Translations under genes and position numbers: made by a program
In this document: positions 55,032 to 64,000 of the stretch, piece by piece
Position numbering within the stretch: position 1 is the first letter of the stretch
Layout of the letters: each line of letters begins with the position of its first letter
Notes under the pieces: model-generated
The model's database searches: none
What the model saw: only the letters and a program-made list of their open reading frames with translations
What the model was told of the DNA's origin: nothing
Origin: Effrenium voratum
Lineage: Eukaryota > Sar > Dinophyceae > Suessiales > Symbiodiniaceae
Direction: 5' to 3'
NCBI GenBank assembly: GCA_963377175.1
Contig: CAUJNA010000865.1
Span: 53,501 to 117,500 of the forward strand
DNA: 64,000 bases

Positions 55032-55320
55032 ACCCTCTGCGGGGATCGCGTGGTCGAGGTGCAAAAACTCGAGGTTTTTTGCGATTTTGTTTGGGCTCGC
55101 GCGACCCTCTGCGGGGATCGGCGTGGTCGAGGTACAAAAACTCGAGGATTTTGCGATTCCTGCGGTGCTCGCGCAACCCTCTGCGGGGATCGGCGTGGTC
55201 GAGGTACAAAAACTCGTGGTTTTTTGCGATTTCTGCGGTGCTCGCGCAACCCTCTGCGGGAATCGGCGTGGTCGAGGTGCAAAAACTCGAGGATTTTTGC
55301 GACTTTTGTTGTTCGAACTG
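55032..55320 (+). repeat. four tandem 72-bp units, copy 2 of the composite element
   Basis: Units start at 55032, 55104, 55176 and 55249, each beginning ACCCTCTGCGGGGATCGGCG and containing CAAAAACTCGAGG. Their head matches the diverged 73-bp units at 6640-6930. Confidence 0.9.
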
Positions 55321-55328
55321 GTCCTCGG

Positions 55329-55401
55329 GAGTTGTCTCGTGGTTCGCGCGCCTGCTCCTGGGACCGGCGGGTCGCGGGTTCGATTCCTCCCTGGTCCGCG
55401 G
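55329..55401 (+). mobile_element. tRNA-like segment, copy 2 (SINE-like)
   Basis: Contains GTGGTTCGCGCGCCTGCT as a D-arm/A-box-like part, CTGGGA in the anticodon region, and GTCGCGGGTTCGATTCC, a near-perfect B box and T arm. The middle resembles proline tRNAs. No matching 5' acceptor strand is present, so it is a tRNA-derived repeat and not a working tRNA gene. Copy 1 is at 6951-7021. Confidence 0.6.
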
Positions 55402-55410
55402 GCGGGCGTC

Positions 55411-55868
55411 GCAAGATGCAACTTGCATAAAGCAACTTGCGCAGAGCAACTTGCGCAGAGCAAGTTGCACTGCCAACCAGTTTGCGCAGAGCGCCTTGCC
55501 TAGAGCAACTTGCGCAGGCCCGAAAGCATAACATCGCAAGCGAGGTCGGCCCAACGCTGCAGGATGCGTTCTTTTTCCCTACGCGAAGCATTCGTGAAGC
55601 AAGCGCGAGACAGCGCCAGGCAAGGTTCTCTGCGCAAACTGGTCGGTGCAAGTTGGTCTGCGCAAGTCGCTCTACGCAAGTTGCACTGTGCAAGTTGCTC
55701 TGCGCAAGTTGCTCCGCGCAAGTTGCTCCGTGCAAGTTGGTCCCTGCAAGTGGCTCCCTGCAAGTTGCTCTGTGCAAATTGCTCCGTGCAAGTTGCTCCC
55801 TGCAAGTTGCTCTGTGCAAGCTGCTCTGTGCAAGTTGCTCTGTGCAAGTTGCTCCGCGCAAGTTGCTC
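55411..55868. repeat. inverted array of 15-bp units
   Basis: The left arm (55411-55515) repeats GCAACTTGCGCAGA. The right arm (55618-55868) repeats the complement, TCTGYGCAAGTTGCT, about fourteen times. CCAACCAGTTTGCGCAGAGC at 55473 pairs with the stretch at 55619-55646. The spacer is about 100 bp. As RNA or single strand it could form a long hairpin. Confidence 0.85.
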
Positions 55869-56337
55869 AACCGTGGTCTAGTTTTTTTTATCATACCCAC
55901 TGTCAGTACGGCAGCCGAGACTCTGATGTGAGGAGCCCTCGGTGGATTCCCTGTCGGACGGGCTAGGGCGCCCAAGGCACACTTGGAGCAATACGCGTGT
56001 CACATCTTAGAGGGTGTCGGGCTTTGGTGTTTAACCTCCAAAGCGTTTCCGTGTTCTTGGACATGGCGTATCTCACCAGGTGAAGGGTCTCGTTTTTTTG
56101 ATGGTTTGCACGACGCCAAGAGAAACCATACCATTGGGGTCAAATCCTGAGACAAACCAAGTTGACCAACCCCCTGAGCGATGCTGAGGCCCAGCACCGA
56201 CAGCTACGAACTCAGGCATCGCCCGGGTGGCTTACGAGATCTGGCCGATGGGTTGCTTGGCTTTGGACATGGGCGGCCTCCATTTGGCCGTTCTTTCAAA
56301 GCCAGAGACCAGGCAGCTGGGCGTAGCTGGCCTTTAA
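55869..56337. other. no gene seen
   Basis: No coding piece with splice boundaries. The - strand frame beginning near 56494 extends in but lacks motifs. Confidence 0.4.
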
Positions 56338-56676
56338 GTGGCTGAGGGGGGAGTTTTGCAAACGACAAGAAGCTTGCTGGTGCCATTTGCTTTGGAAATG
56401 CGAACATTTGTGTTACTCTGGTCAAGGCATGATATTGATGTCGTCCTCTATCGAAGTTCACTCTCACTTGACACCGAGCTGAAAGATGCGCCATTCTCGC
56501 TTGACATCACACATCAACGTTCCGTGCCATGGGGATCTGGGGTTCGACCCTGCGTGCACTGGAGCCAGGCGAGAGCGGAGGCCATCAAATGCATCGGTGG
56601 ACCATGCTCAGGTGCGGAAGACAGCAGTTCTGAATGTGGCTGGCAAGGCGCCCATGGGCAGCCTAGAGACCATTAA
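56338..56676 (+). CDS. 112-codon open frame, unknown
   Basis: The frame is protein-like over much of its length (tags VLLWSRHDIDVVLYRSSLS and AIKCIGGPCSGAEDSSSECG) and ends at TAA. An AG|G acceptor at 56577-56579 could define a smaller true exon for the cysteine-rich last third. A second open frame overlaps it. No family recognised. Confidence 0.35.
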   Translation: MAEGGVLQTTRSLLVPFALEMRTFVLLWSRHDIDVVLYRSSLSLDTELKDAPFSLDITHQRSVPWGSGVRPCVHWSQARAEAIKCIGGPCSGAEDSSSECGWQGAHGQPRDH

Positions 56677-57297
56677 TCTCTGTTTGGAGGGCCTTGTTTG
56701 TGGAACACATTGTGCACAACCTCACACTTCCCGGCATGATGGTCAATTGTGTAACCTTGCGTGAAAGGTGAAATTTGGAAGTGACTTGGGAGAAAATCCC
56801 TTCTGGGTTTATTTGAATGGAAAACCAAACGTTTTTGACGTTCTCGCATTGTGAGACAAACGCAAAGAAAACTCAGAAACTCTGGCCAAAGTGACGCGCG
56901 TGTGTTTCGAATCTTTGTTTGCTGGGATTAGGTTCTGTGGTTCTCAGCTTTTTGTCTTGGCCTGTGGAAGATGGGTATGTAACTTATTGGGTAAAACTCG
57001 GTAAAACCCTAAATGAAGCTCTTACCCATATTCTCAAGCTCAAAACACCCATCATGTGGTCTTCAGCATTTGTGCTGGACACGGGCCTTTGACATCTCCG
57101 CCCGAATAGCCCTTTATACGGGGGTTGCATGGGATCACCATTACGGGACACCACGAAACATAATATGACATTTCCCAAAATATGGGAAAAGTTACAGGGG
57201 GCCAGGAATATTGACCAACCTCCACATGTATTTTGATCAGGTTTTGATCATGACTCCGCTAGGCAACCCCTCTCCCCTCTCCCCTCTCCCCTCTCAG

Positions 57298-57426
57298 GAT
57301 CTGGGCATTTGGTCGGTGAAGACTCCTGAGCACCGGTCTCTGCTGCTGCGGGCATCTCAAAAGCCAGGGGATCGAGCCCGGGTTGTTCAGTTCGATGCTG
57401 GCTGGTGGGAGCTTGTGACGCACGGG
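57298..57426 (+). CDS. exon, unknown protein
   Basis: A CTCTCCC polypyrimidine tract (57270-57295) leads into CTCAG|G. 43 codons read DLGIWSVKTPEHRSLLLRAS, then VVQFDAGWWELVTHG, to a phase-0 GT donor. The next phase-0 exon downstream is at 61118, which would make the broken frame at 59.4-61.0 kb intronic; this join is inference. Confidence 0.55.
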
Positions 57427-59397
57427 GTCGCGCTTCTGGTTGTGTCTCTTTTCCACCTCAAAGATGCGCATCAGGAATGATATTCAGCACCTAGACGGGA
57501 GGTTGCCGCTTGTGCTTTGATCATATGTGTTCTACTGTCATGACCCAGCAACTGCCAACCAAGATTCTGGTCAACACCCCCGAATGGGGGAGCGTGGGAG
57601 CGTGAAGGGCAGTTGCGATCGGCCCTTTCGACCTTTCATTGCACGGGGAGTGATGCTTCCTTGGCACACTTTGCACCAAGCCCTGGCTTCACTCCCTTAG
57701 TCGCCGTCCCCATTGCTCTCTCATAGCCAATGGTCTGGACTTCCACGTAGGAAAAGCAAGCCGCCGTTTTGGGCCCGTCTTTTTTGGGCCGCGCTCAGGG
57801 TCCGCGGATGCCGGACGAAGCTCACTCAACGATTCGGAGGTGTTGACAGAGCATACATCAGGCCTGGCGCGAGATGCGGCATTTCCTATTTGGCTGCTTT
57901 CCTGGGTTTCCAGTTGCAGAGTTAGGTTGCTAACTGCCATCTAGGAAGGCGTTCTCTCGCTCTCTGTATATTGAACTTGCAGCCTGCAATCATCTTCTGA
58001 TTCTTTTCGGAATATTGGCATGATGAAACCTGGACTCCTTTTTTGGGGGTACCTGCTCCCCTGAAACCAGTCGAGTGGAGGTGTGTGCCAGCGCTCTCTG
58101 GCATGACTGCAGAGATCTTCAGCGACCTCGTCAGCATGCCCAGGCCCCGGCACTGAAGGGCCCTGATCCTCAAGACGGTCTTGGCAAGACGGTCTTGGTG
58201 GTCTTGATGGCGAGTTGAGAACCGTCCAGGGCTCTCCTCCAAACCACCGGGCCCCAAGACAACCAGGGCTCCATCAAGCCCGAGCGAAGGAGGTCTTGAG
58301 CCAAGGATGGGCTTCGGCACCAGCGAGGCTTCGGAGATGCCCGTTGCCTTAGCTTCGGTTGGTTTTGTGTCTGAGTTCGGTAAGGGGTTGGTCTGAGGTT
58401 GGCTCAGGGTTGGGTATGGGGCAAAAGGAAATCACCAGGATATAGACCGCACGTTTTAGTCCATGTTTCCATTTACCAGGGTTCCTATTCTTGACCCACA
58501 CCCGGTTTTGGTCGTAGCAATTGCAAGCTTATTGTCGAGCACCCCGTATTTTTCGGAGGATATCGCCGGAGGACCTTTTTCAGCAACCACAAGCATACCA
58601 GTAGTCTATTGTGAGTTTGGGCAGGGCATTGGGGGAACCACAGGGCCCACCCGATTTGCTGATGTCCTCTTGGGAAAACAGTAACTTTTGTCTGGGGCTG
58701 ACGCGATCCTGTGTTCCGTGTTGCTCCCACGAGGACTGGCAATACTGTAACATATATATATAAAGCATACACAAATGTATTGTATTGTTTGTGTATTTTT
58801 TGTATTTGCAGCGTGCTGTTTTCATCTTGGTTTAACGGGAAGCCGTTTTTGAGTCTTCACATTTTGACACTCCGAATGGCCGGTGCAGCTCCATCTTGAA
58901 AGTGAGACAACAAGTCGTCCAGTCTTGATACATCTGTTATTGCTCTGTACATCCTGGGTTCAATGCTGTTACTCTGAGTGCGCAACAACCAGGTGAGATG
59001 GCATGTTTCAATGTTATGCACCTGTTCAGCAGTCAACAGCGTCTTGCGGACAGCCGGCTGCCTCCGCATTTGGTGGGGGCCTTGCCGGAATGAGGTACCA
59101 ACTACTACTCCGGAACAGGTCTGACAAGAGAAGGTGCGCCCACGCTTAACCAGTTGTGTGGATACAGTGCCAATAGTGCTTGGATACCCTTGACTGACCA
59201 CGCACCGGTTGTTCCCACGTCCAGTCGCCAACACCGACCAGTGACCAGTAGGTGAGACTCCTGGTGTTGCGAGGTCGGAAGGCGGCCCGGAGTACTGTGT
59301 ACTTGGACCTGAATGACTCGACTCGGCTCAAAGCTTGTGATCAAGACACAGCTCCTCCTTGGAGGGCAGACCCCTGTTGAGGGAGTTGCACAGTTGA
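57427..59397. other. no gene; dispersed repeat inside
   Basis: Open frames on both strands lack motifs. The dispersed repeat at 58641-58695 and a short TA run near 58753 are the only structured pieces seen. Confidence 0.4.
58641..58695 (+). repeat. dispersed repeat, copy 2
   Basis: CACCCGATTTGCTGATGTCC, then TCTTGGG and ACAGTAACTTTTG. Matches 12137-12202. Confidence 0.55.
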
Positions 59398-60961
59398 ATG
59401 GCTATCATGCCGATTTATGTCCATGCAATCTTCCCGTTCAAACCGAATGGCACAACAGCAAGCAGTAAGGAGCAAAATATGGCCAGCACGATACAGGCGT
59501 GGATGTCCCTTTCGAGAAAAGACATGCGTGGGTGTGAGGTGACGCACTTCCAATCCAGCGCCATGGAGGACATTCTGCGCCAGTTCCATGAAGCTTCTGA
59601 CCGTTTGGCAGGTCTTTGTGTGGTTGGGATAGTGGATGGGTGGCGGTGCCAGCACCAGGACCACCCCATGCCCAACCGACTGCAGAGCCCAGTCCGGGGC
59701 CGGCCAAGGAAGCTGCCTACGGTGAGGAGTATGATGCGGACCCGTGCATTGCCGAGAAGGTGCTGGCGGAAGAGATACAGGAGCCTTCAGACTCTGAGGA
59801 GCCCACGCAGCCAGCAGAGAATACGCAGGCATCACAGGCACGCCTCTTGCTGCCCGAGAACCGATGCCGCCTTGCCCGACGTTTCGCACGTCATCAGATG
59901 GTGGTGTTGAGCATGAAGATTTCGGAATATGATGCAAAGTTTGACCCTCAGCGAACTGTTGAAGAGCTCCAAGCAGAGATCTTCGCCGACCTTGGAGAAA
60001 ATTCCAGACTCTCAAAGGTTGAGTAGCTCAAGAGAAAATGTGAGACGAACCGGGTAGACGAGAGTTTGCAGACGAAGATAGGCCTTGTGGCACACGCGCA
60101 TTTCCGCGGGGTGCCCATGCTGACCATCGACACCTATTGTTTTCGCGGGCTGACGAGACAGATTTTGGCTTGCATGAAGCACCTCGCAGATGTGGCGGGG
60201 CTAGATTTCGAAGCAACTTCAATGAAATTGACCAAGAATCTAAAGTCCAAGCCCCACAGGGACCAGAATAACAAAGGTCCCAGCTTGATCCTCGGGTTTG
60301 GAAAACTGGACGGGAGGAGAGACCTTTGTTCAAGATGATGATGGCCCAGATAGCTACAAACTGGAGGAAGACATCGCGCGAATTGGGAAGCGGGGCGAAG
60401 TCTTGCAAGGATTCAAATTCGACATACACCGGCTGCAGTTCGATGGAAACCAAGTCCATTGCACTATGGCCCTTCAGGGTACACGTTACACAGTAGTGCT
60501 CTCACCTGGCCGAAGCCACCAGCAGACGGGACTAGCTCAAACATTCTTGCAGCTCAGGTTTCCCCTAACTTCTGCAAAGTTCCAGGCCCAGATTTTGATG
60601 GGTTGGCCCAGTGTGCTCTTGAGGGATCTCACCTTGACGACGAGCAAAGCCGCCACATCCCCCTTGGGGGCGCCTGCGGGCACCTGAGTCGGCGGAGCCA
60701 GCCGAGTCACCCGCAAAGCGTGCTCGTGCGGAAGGTTTGGACAAAGGATATGCTCCAAACCTTGACGCGCATGAAGCTAGGCAAGAAATTGAAGCCCAGT
60801 TGGGACTATATAGCTCGAACTCTGAACGTGACCAGGCAGGTGGCCAAGGACAGGTGGGAGGAAACTCGATGGCAGTGCCAATTGAAAGAAAAGCGAGCTC
60901 ATTTGCCTCAGGTGCTAGAGCTTCATCTATTTTCAGCAATTCTTATCGCCAGATGTTCTAA
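59398..60961 (+). pseudogene. broken open frame with 2-oxoglutarate/Fe(II) oxygenase signature
   Basis: Coding text continues for about 1.5 kb but changes frame at least three times (near 59640, 60310 and 60500-60680) and has an in-frame TAG at 60024-60026. The readable core is LTRQILACMKHLADVAGLDF, then KPHRDQNNKGPSLILGFGK, then after a one-base shift GGETFVQDDDG, and later QFDGNQVHCTMALQGTRYTV. The H-x-D pair (60255-60263), a His 67 residues on (60457-60459) and an Arg nine residues after it (60484-60486) have the order and spacing of the double-stranded beta-helix dioxygenases, most like the TET/JBP-type group. The final part (to 60961) is Ser/Glu-rich. It is likely a dead copy of a multicopy, possibly retroposed gene. 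Assembly errors could account for single-base shifts but not all breaks. Confidence 0.5.
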
Positions 60962-61117
60962 GTTGGCTATTGGGCATAGCTGGGTCTGACAAGGGGGAAA
61001 TGCGACACTTTGAGCAATGAAATCAGCATTTCGGCGTGGGAGTTGTGTGAAATAGCCATAGCCTTTCCGGGTCTTTGGTGTTGACTGACGCCTGACCCCT
61101 TTGCTGTTCATGACCAG

Positions 61118-61440
61118 GCGACCATCTACAGGACGGGCGGGAAGGGGGCCAGCAAGATGTGTGAGCTGATTGGTCGCGGCATGAAGGGTCGCTGCTGGAC
61201 CATGCAACATGCCACAGTCTTGTGCCAGGGGTCGCATAGTCCCTCTTCCGGTCTCGACCTGTTTGTCTTGAAGCTAGGTCCTCCCCCCCCCTCCCCCAAA
61301 TTGGTTTGTTTCCTTTTTGGTTTCCCTTCCGAACCAGAGACACAAAGGTCCCCTCCTGTTTTTTGTACCCGAATCCTCCGGACCTCTGGCCTGTTCCAGG
61401 CAAGGGGAAGAATGAGCCCGAGGCGCCGGCTCCAGCTTGA
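61118..61440 (+). CDS. last two exons, Gly/Lys tail, unknown
   Basis: Exon 61118-61187 (tag ATIYRTGGKGASKMCELIGR) ends ATG AAG G at GTCGCT. Exon 61400-61440 starts CCAG|GC, restores Gly, and reads KGKNEPEAPAPA, TGA at 61438-61440. The intron (212 bp) carries an introner-like repeat. Join and tail composition both look real. No family recognised. Confidence 0.6.
61276..61354 (+). repeat. introner-like short interspersed repeat within an intron
   Basis: AGGTCCTCCCCCCCCTC, then AAATTGGTTTG and TTTTTGGTTTCCCTTCCGAA, then CAAAGGTCCCC. It occupies the middle of the intron between the exons at 61118 and 61400. Confidence 0.5.
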
Positions 61441-62358
61441 TGGGTCGGGGATCGGAACGGAAGGAAGACCGAACCCTGCTTGGATTCTTGGAAGGAATCA
61501 ATGGAAGACAGAAGAAGTCAGATTGGAGATTTGACAATCTGTTTTCTCTAGGGGAGGAATGGCTCAAAAAGAAAAGGCTCCAACAGAAAACAGACCGATG
61601 TGTCGGAGAAAGGTTGGATTGCCGGGTATTTCGAGCTTGTTTTTGTGCCAGAGTTGAATTGCACGCCCTTCCATGCCACCCACACCGAGCTTCACAGAAT
61701 CTCCTTGAACATGCTCTTGTAGGGGTGTTGCTTCAGGTTCCAGTTAGCGTGGCAGGGCTCGGGCAGAGCTCTTGCGAGGAAGCACTGGACCGAGCGGAGT
61801 TCAATGAGGCTGGGCCCATTCGGATCGAAGGAGTCTCAGGTTGGGGCCCTCTTGGGGGGGTTCTTAACAACCATGATGCGCATGCAAGGTCCTGCGCCGG
61901 CTGACACCTGTGAGGAACCTGGTCCAGCTTCGCAGGAGGCGGGTCTTTGCTGAGTGAGTCCATTGATGAATCGATTCTCTCCGCGCAGGCTGCGCAGGAG
62001 GTATGGCTTCTGCGAGGCGTGATGCACCCGTTCGTTCCATCGTCAAGCCGCGCTCGCAGCCATGTCGCGTAACACCCAGCTCAACTTCCTGGTTGTGTGA
62101 TGTTGTGTGACTCTTTCAGCTTTCTGGATCTTTGACCCGGTGTGAGGCCATTGTGACGGCTGCCTTCGGGAAACAGCAGGCCGGCTCTCGCCACCCGAAG
62201 CCCCGGGTGCCAACTCTTGTGCCCCAAAAGTGGTTGTACCGCTAACCAAGTTATGACAGAACCCCGTTTCAGGCCCCTCGAGTGCCCTTTGATTCTTGAG
62301 AAGGGGGTTGCAAGACATCTCAACCTGCCATGGGTTCGCTCCACTTTCACCGCGTGAG
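61441..62358. other. one exon-like piece, otherwise noncoding
   Basis: At about 61759-61838, after GTGGCAG|G, the text is protein-like in two frames (tags LGQSSCEEALDRAEFNEAGP and ARKHWTERSSMRLGPFGSK) and meets GTTGGG. I cannot choose the frame. Nothing else is supported. Confidence 0.3.
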
Positions 62359-62460
62359 GCACTGAGCAAGGAAGGCTTCCGCGACTTTATGGTGAACAAC
62401 GGGATCACCGGCCATGAGGCGGCGAAAAAGCTGCGCAACACATCGAGGGCTGAAAGTTGA
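62359..62460 (+). CDS. last exon, unknown
   Basis: After GCGTGAG|G, 33 codons read ALSKEGFRDFMVNNGITGHE then AAKKLRNTSRAES and TGA at 62458-62460. The codon structure is clear and only this frame is open over the whole piece. Upstream exons are not identified. Confidence 0.55.
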   Translation, partial: ALSKEGFRDFMVNNGITGHEAAKKLRNTSRAES

Positions 62461-63059
62461 GCTGCTTGCAGGCCTTTAAGCTCTTTCGGAAGGTGGTGCA
62501 GCACAATGAGACGCCAGGCAGATTTTTGTTTCTTTCACGCCTGACGATTGAAAGACATGCATTGTGCGGGTAGGTGATGAGATAGATGCAGGTGGGAGCC
62601 TGTGCGTTGGTGCGCTTCGTATGGATGCGGCCATGATGTTGGGGCACGGACTGTTTTCCCCGTGATTCTTGCCAGGTGCCCATGAGGATGGCGAGCACCA
62701 GCAGGACGCGAACAAGAAGCAAGAGCGAAACTGCATGGTAAGACTGAGTATTGATGTTCCGCCGATTGGCCGGACGAAGTTGCAAGAACAAAGCGCCACA
62801 AGTTGCCGATCAGTCATCAGTCGCCTCTTGCAACTTGCCTTGAGGAGGTCTCACGCTCCGCGTTCCTGAGCTGCTTGCTTCATGCTCAAGGCCAGCATGA
62901 AGCGGAGATGTCCAGGCGTAAAAATGCACGATCCCTCTGTACAGACCGGATTTCATTCGACAGACACTTAATAATGTTTCCTATGCCTATGCACACACAC
63001 ACGCACGCACGCACGCACGCACACCAAGTTATTTTTGGACAGATTTGATCCTTCTCCAG
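62461..63059. other. no gene; CA/CACG microsatellite
   Basis: CA then CACG repeats at 62991-63023. Short open frames on both strands show no splice boundaries. Confidence 0.5.
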
Positions 63060-63157
63060 TTGCTGTCGGTCGGCCGCACCACGAAGGCCTTCAGGCGGCA
63101 GAGACGATGCGTGCGGAACTCGTGGAGTTGATGACTAGCGCGGAGACCCAAGGCTAG
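63060..63157 (+). CDS. last-exon candidate
   Basis: After TTCTCCAG the frame reads AVGRPHHEGLQAAETMRAEL then VELMTSAETQG and TAG at 63155-63157. The helical second half is convincing. The acceptor is not followed by G, unlike most others here. Confidence 0.4.
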
Positions 63158-63840
63158 CCAGGTTCGGTCTGAACGTGTCCAAACTTGGACAACCGTCATC
63201 TGCAAATATTCCCATTGAGGCAAGCAACAACATGTTCGGGGCTTTGGCAGATGAAATAGGCCATCCGCACGTGTGCTGAAGCCGGAATGGCGTCTTCTGC
63301 AAATGGCAGTGACATGCTCTGTGTCCCAAGCCGTGAAGTCCGGAAGCTCCCTGGACAGCATTTGTTGCAACAGGAGATAGCGACGCGGCGTAGCCTCTCA
63401 GTGTCCACCCAAAAGGATCCAGCCCAGGGAAAGTGTTGACTGTCCTGGTTCAGCTTCGAGGACTTGAAATCGTCTCTGGAAGGCAGCTTTGAGTTTTCAC
63501 AATGGGCCGCAACACAGTTCACAAGAGTCTCCATCCCCCGAGTCTCCCACCCGCGCTTCATTCCCCCGCTTCCCTAGGAACCCAAGTGAGGTCCTTGCCC
63601 CGTTCCCTTCGCTCCCGTTTGAGGCCGCGGGGGCTCCAAGGGCCTGGCCTCCGAAAGCCGGGGCCGGCGCGCGGGGGCGCTGCTCACCAGCGAGCTGCTC
63701 AGCACGCTGCTCCAAGGCGCAATCGGGGAGCTGGGAGTGGGCGGGAGCGCGGGGCTGAGCTGAAGAAATGATCAAGTTGGTAAAGGGCCGGATGGGGAAC
63801 CTCAGAATCATACTGAAAAATGGGTATGTCGCCTTGCAAG
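63158..63840. other. possible exon near 63640-63735, otherwise nothing firm
   Basis: In very GC-rich text, one frame reads GALLTSELLSTLLQGAIGEL and meets GTGGGC at about 63736. Other frames on both strands are also open, so this is weak. Confidence 0.25.
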
Positions 63841-63968
63841 GCGTGGACCGGGCCATGGAGCTGACGGAGGAGCATGTGGAGAGCCCGCCGGTGGCGCGGC
63901 GGAGTTTGGGGCCCGCGCTGGCAGTGCCGCAGCCGCGGCACAGCAAGGAGCACCAGGAGCGCGGCTGG
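63841..63968 (+). CDS. exon, GC-rich, unknown
   Basis: After CTTGCAAG, the frame reads VDRAMELTEEHVESPPVARR then SLGPALAVPQPRHSKEHQER and GW to GTGGGT, a good donor. The gene continues beyond the window. No family recognised. Confidence 0.4.
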
Positions 63969-64000
63969 GTGGGTGGGTGGGTCGTGGGGACCACTCGGGC

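Noticed and set aside
56530..56560. GGGGTTCGACCC, resembling a tRNA T arm
   Set aside because: No D arm, anticodon arm or acceptor stem in the flanks.

Overview
The window reads as nuclear DNA of a dinoflagellate, most like the Symbiodiniaceae/Suessiales. The case rests on many short exons (20-50 codons) in long noncoding stretches, introns whose acceptor is nearly always AG followed by G, donors that are GT, GC or GA, a tandemly duplicated plastid-protein gene, abundant microsatellites, and no bacterial-style operons. All exons I could support lie on the + strand, which fits the unidirectional gene clusters known from these genomes. Most long open frames in the window are shadows of repeats or of GC-rich noncoding DNA, and the real coding pieces often have no ATG.

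Layout. 3.4-5.6 kb: a multi-exon gene of unknown function whose exon phases join cleanly. 6.6-7.0 kb: a composite repeat (73-bp units plus a tRNA-like piece) that recurs at 55.0-55.4 kb. 9.2-16.0 kb: five partial gene models (B to F), none recognised, with a possible reverse-transcriptase relic on the - strand at 9.35-9.83 kb. 16.15-20.35 kb: microsatellites, dominated by a 4-kb AATGT/AATGC array with a 1,334-bp higher-order repeat. 20.4-22.9 kb: another unrecognised gene (G). 23.2-25.1 kb: two 370-bp direct repeats around a pyrimidine-rich insert. 25.2-35.2 kb: scattered exons and several two- or three-exon 3' gene ends. 35.4-37.7 kb: tandem duplicate of a two-exon gene for a predicted thylakoid-lumen protein. 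37.7-39.1 kb: CATA-type microsatellites, followed directly by a first exon with a mitochondrial-type presequence. 42.8-45.4 kb: the best identified gene, a URC1-type GTP cyclohydrolase II-like enzyme in six exons. 46.1-46.6 kb: a perfect 495-bp TTGC array. 49.4-54.4 kb: small 3' exons and a cysteine-rich partial gene (P). 54.7-55.9 kb: a nest of tandem and inverted repeats. 56.3-64 kb: further exons, plus a broken open reading frame with a 2-oxoglutarate/Fe(II) oxygenase signature.

Only the URC1-like enzyme and the plastid targeting signals can be tied to known biology. The rest is described from codon structure, splice sites and phase continuity. Gene starts are mostly unknown because no spliced-leader or promoter signal could be seen. 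Confidence values reflect that.
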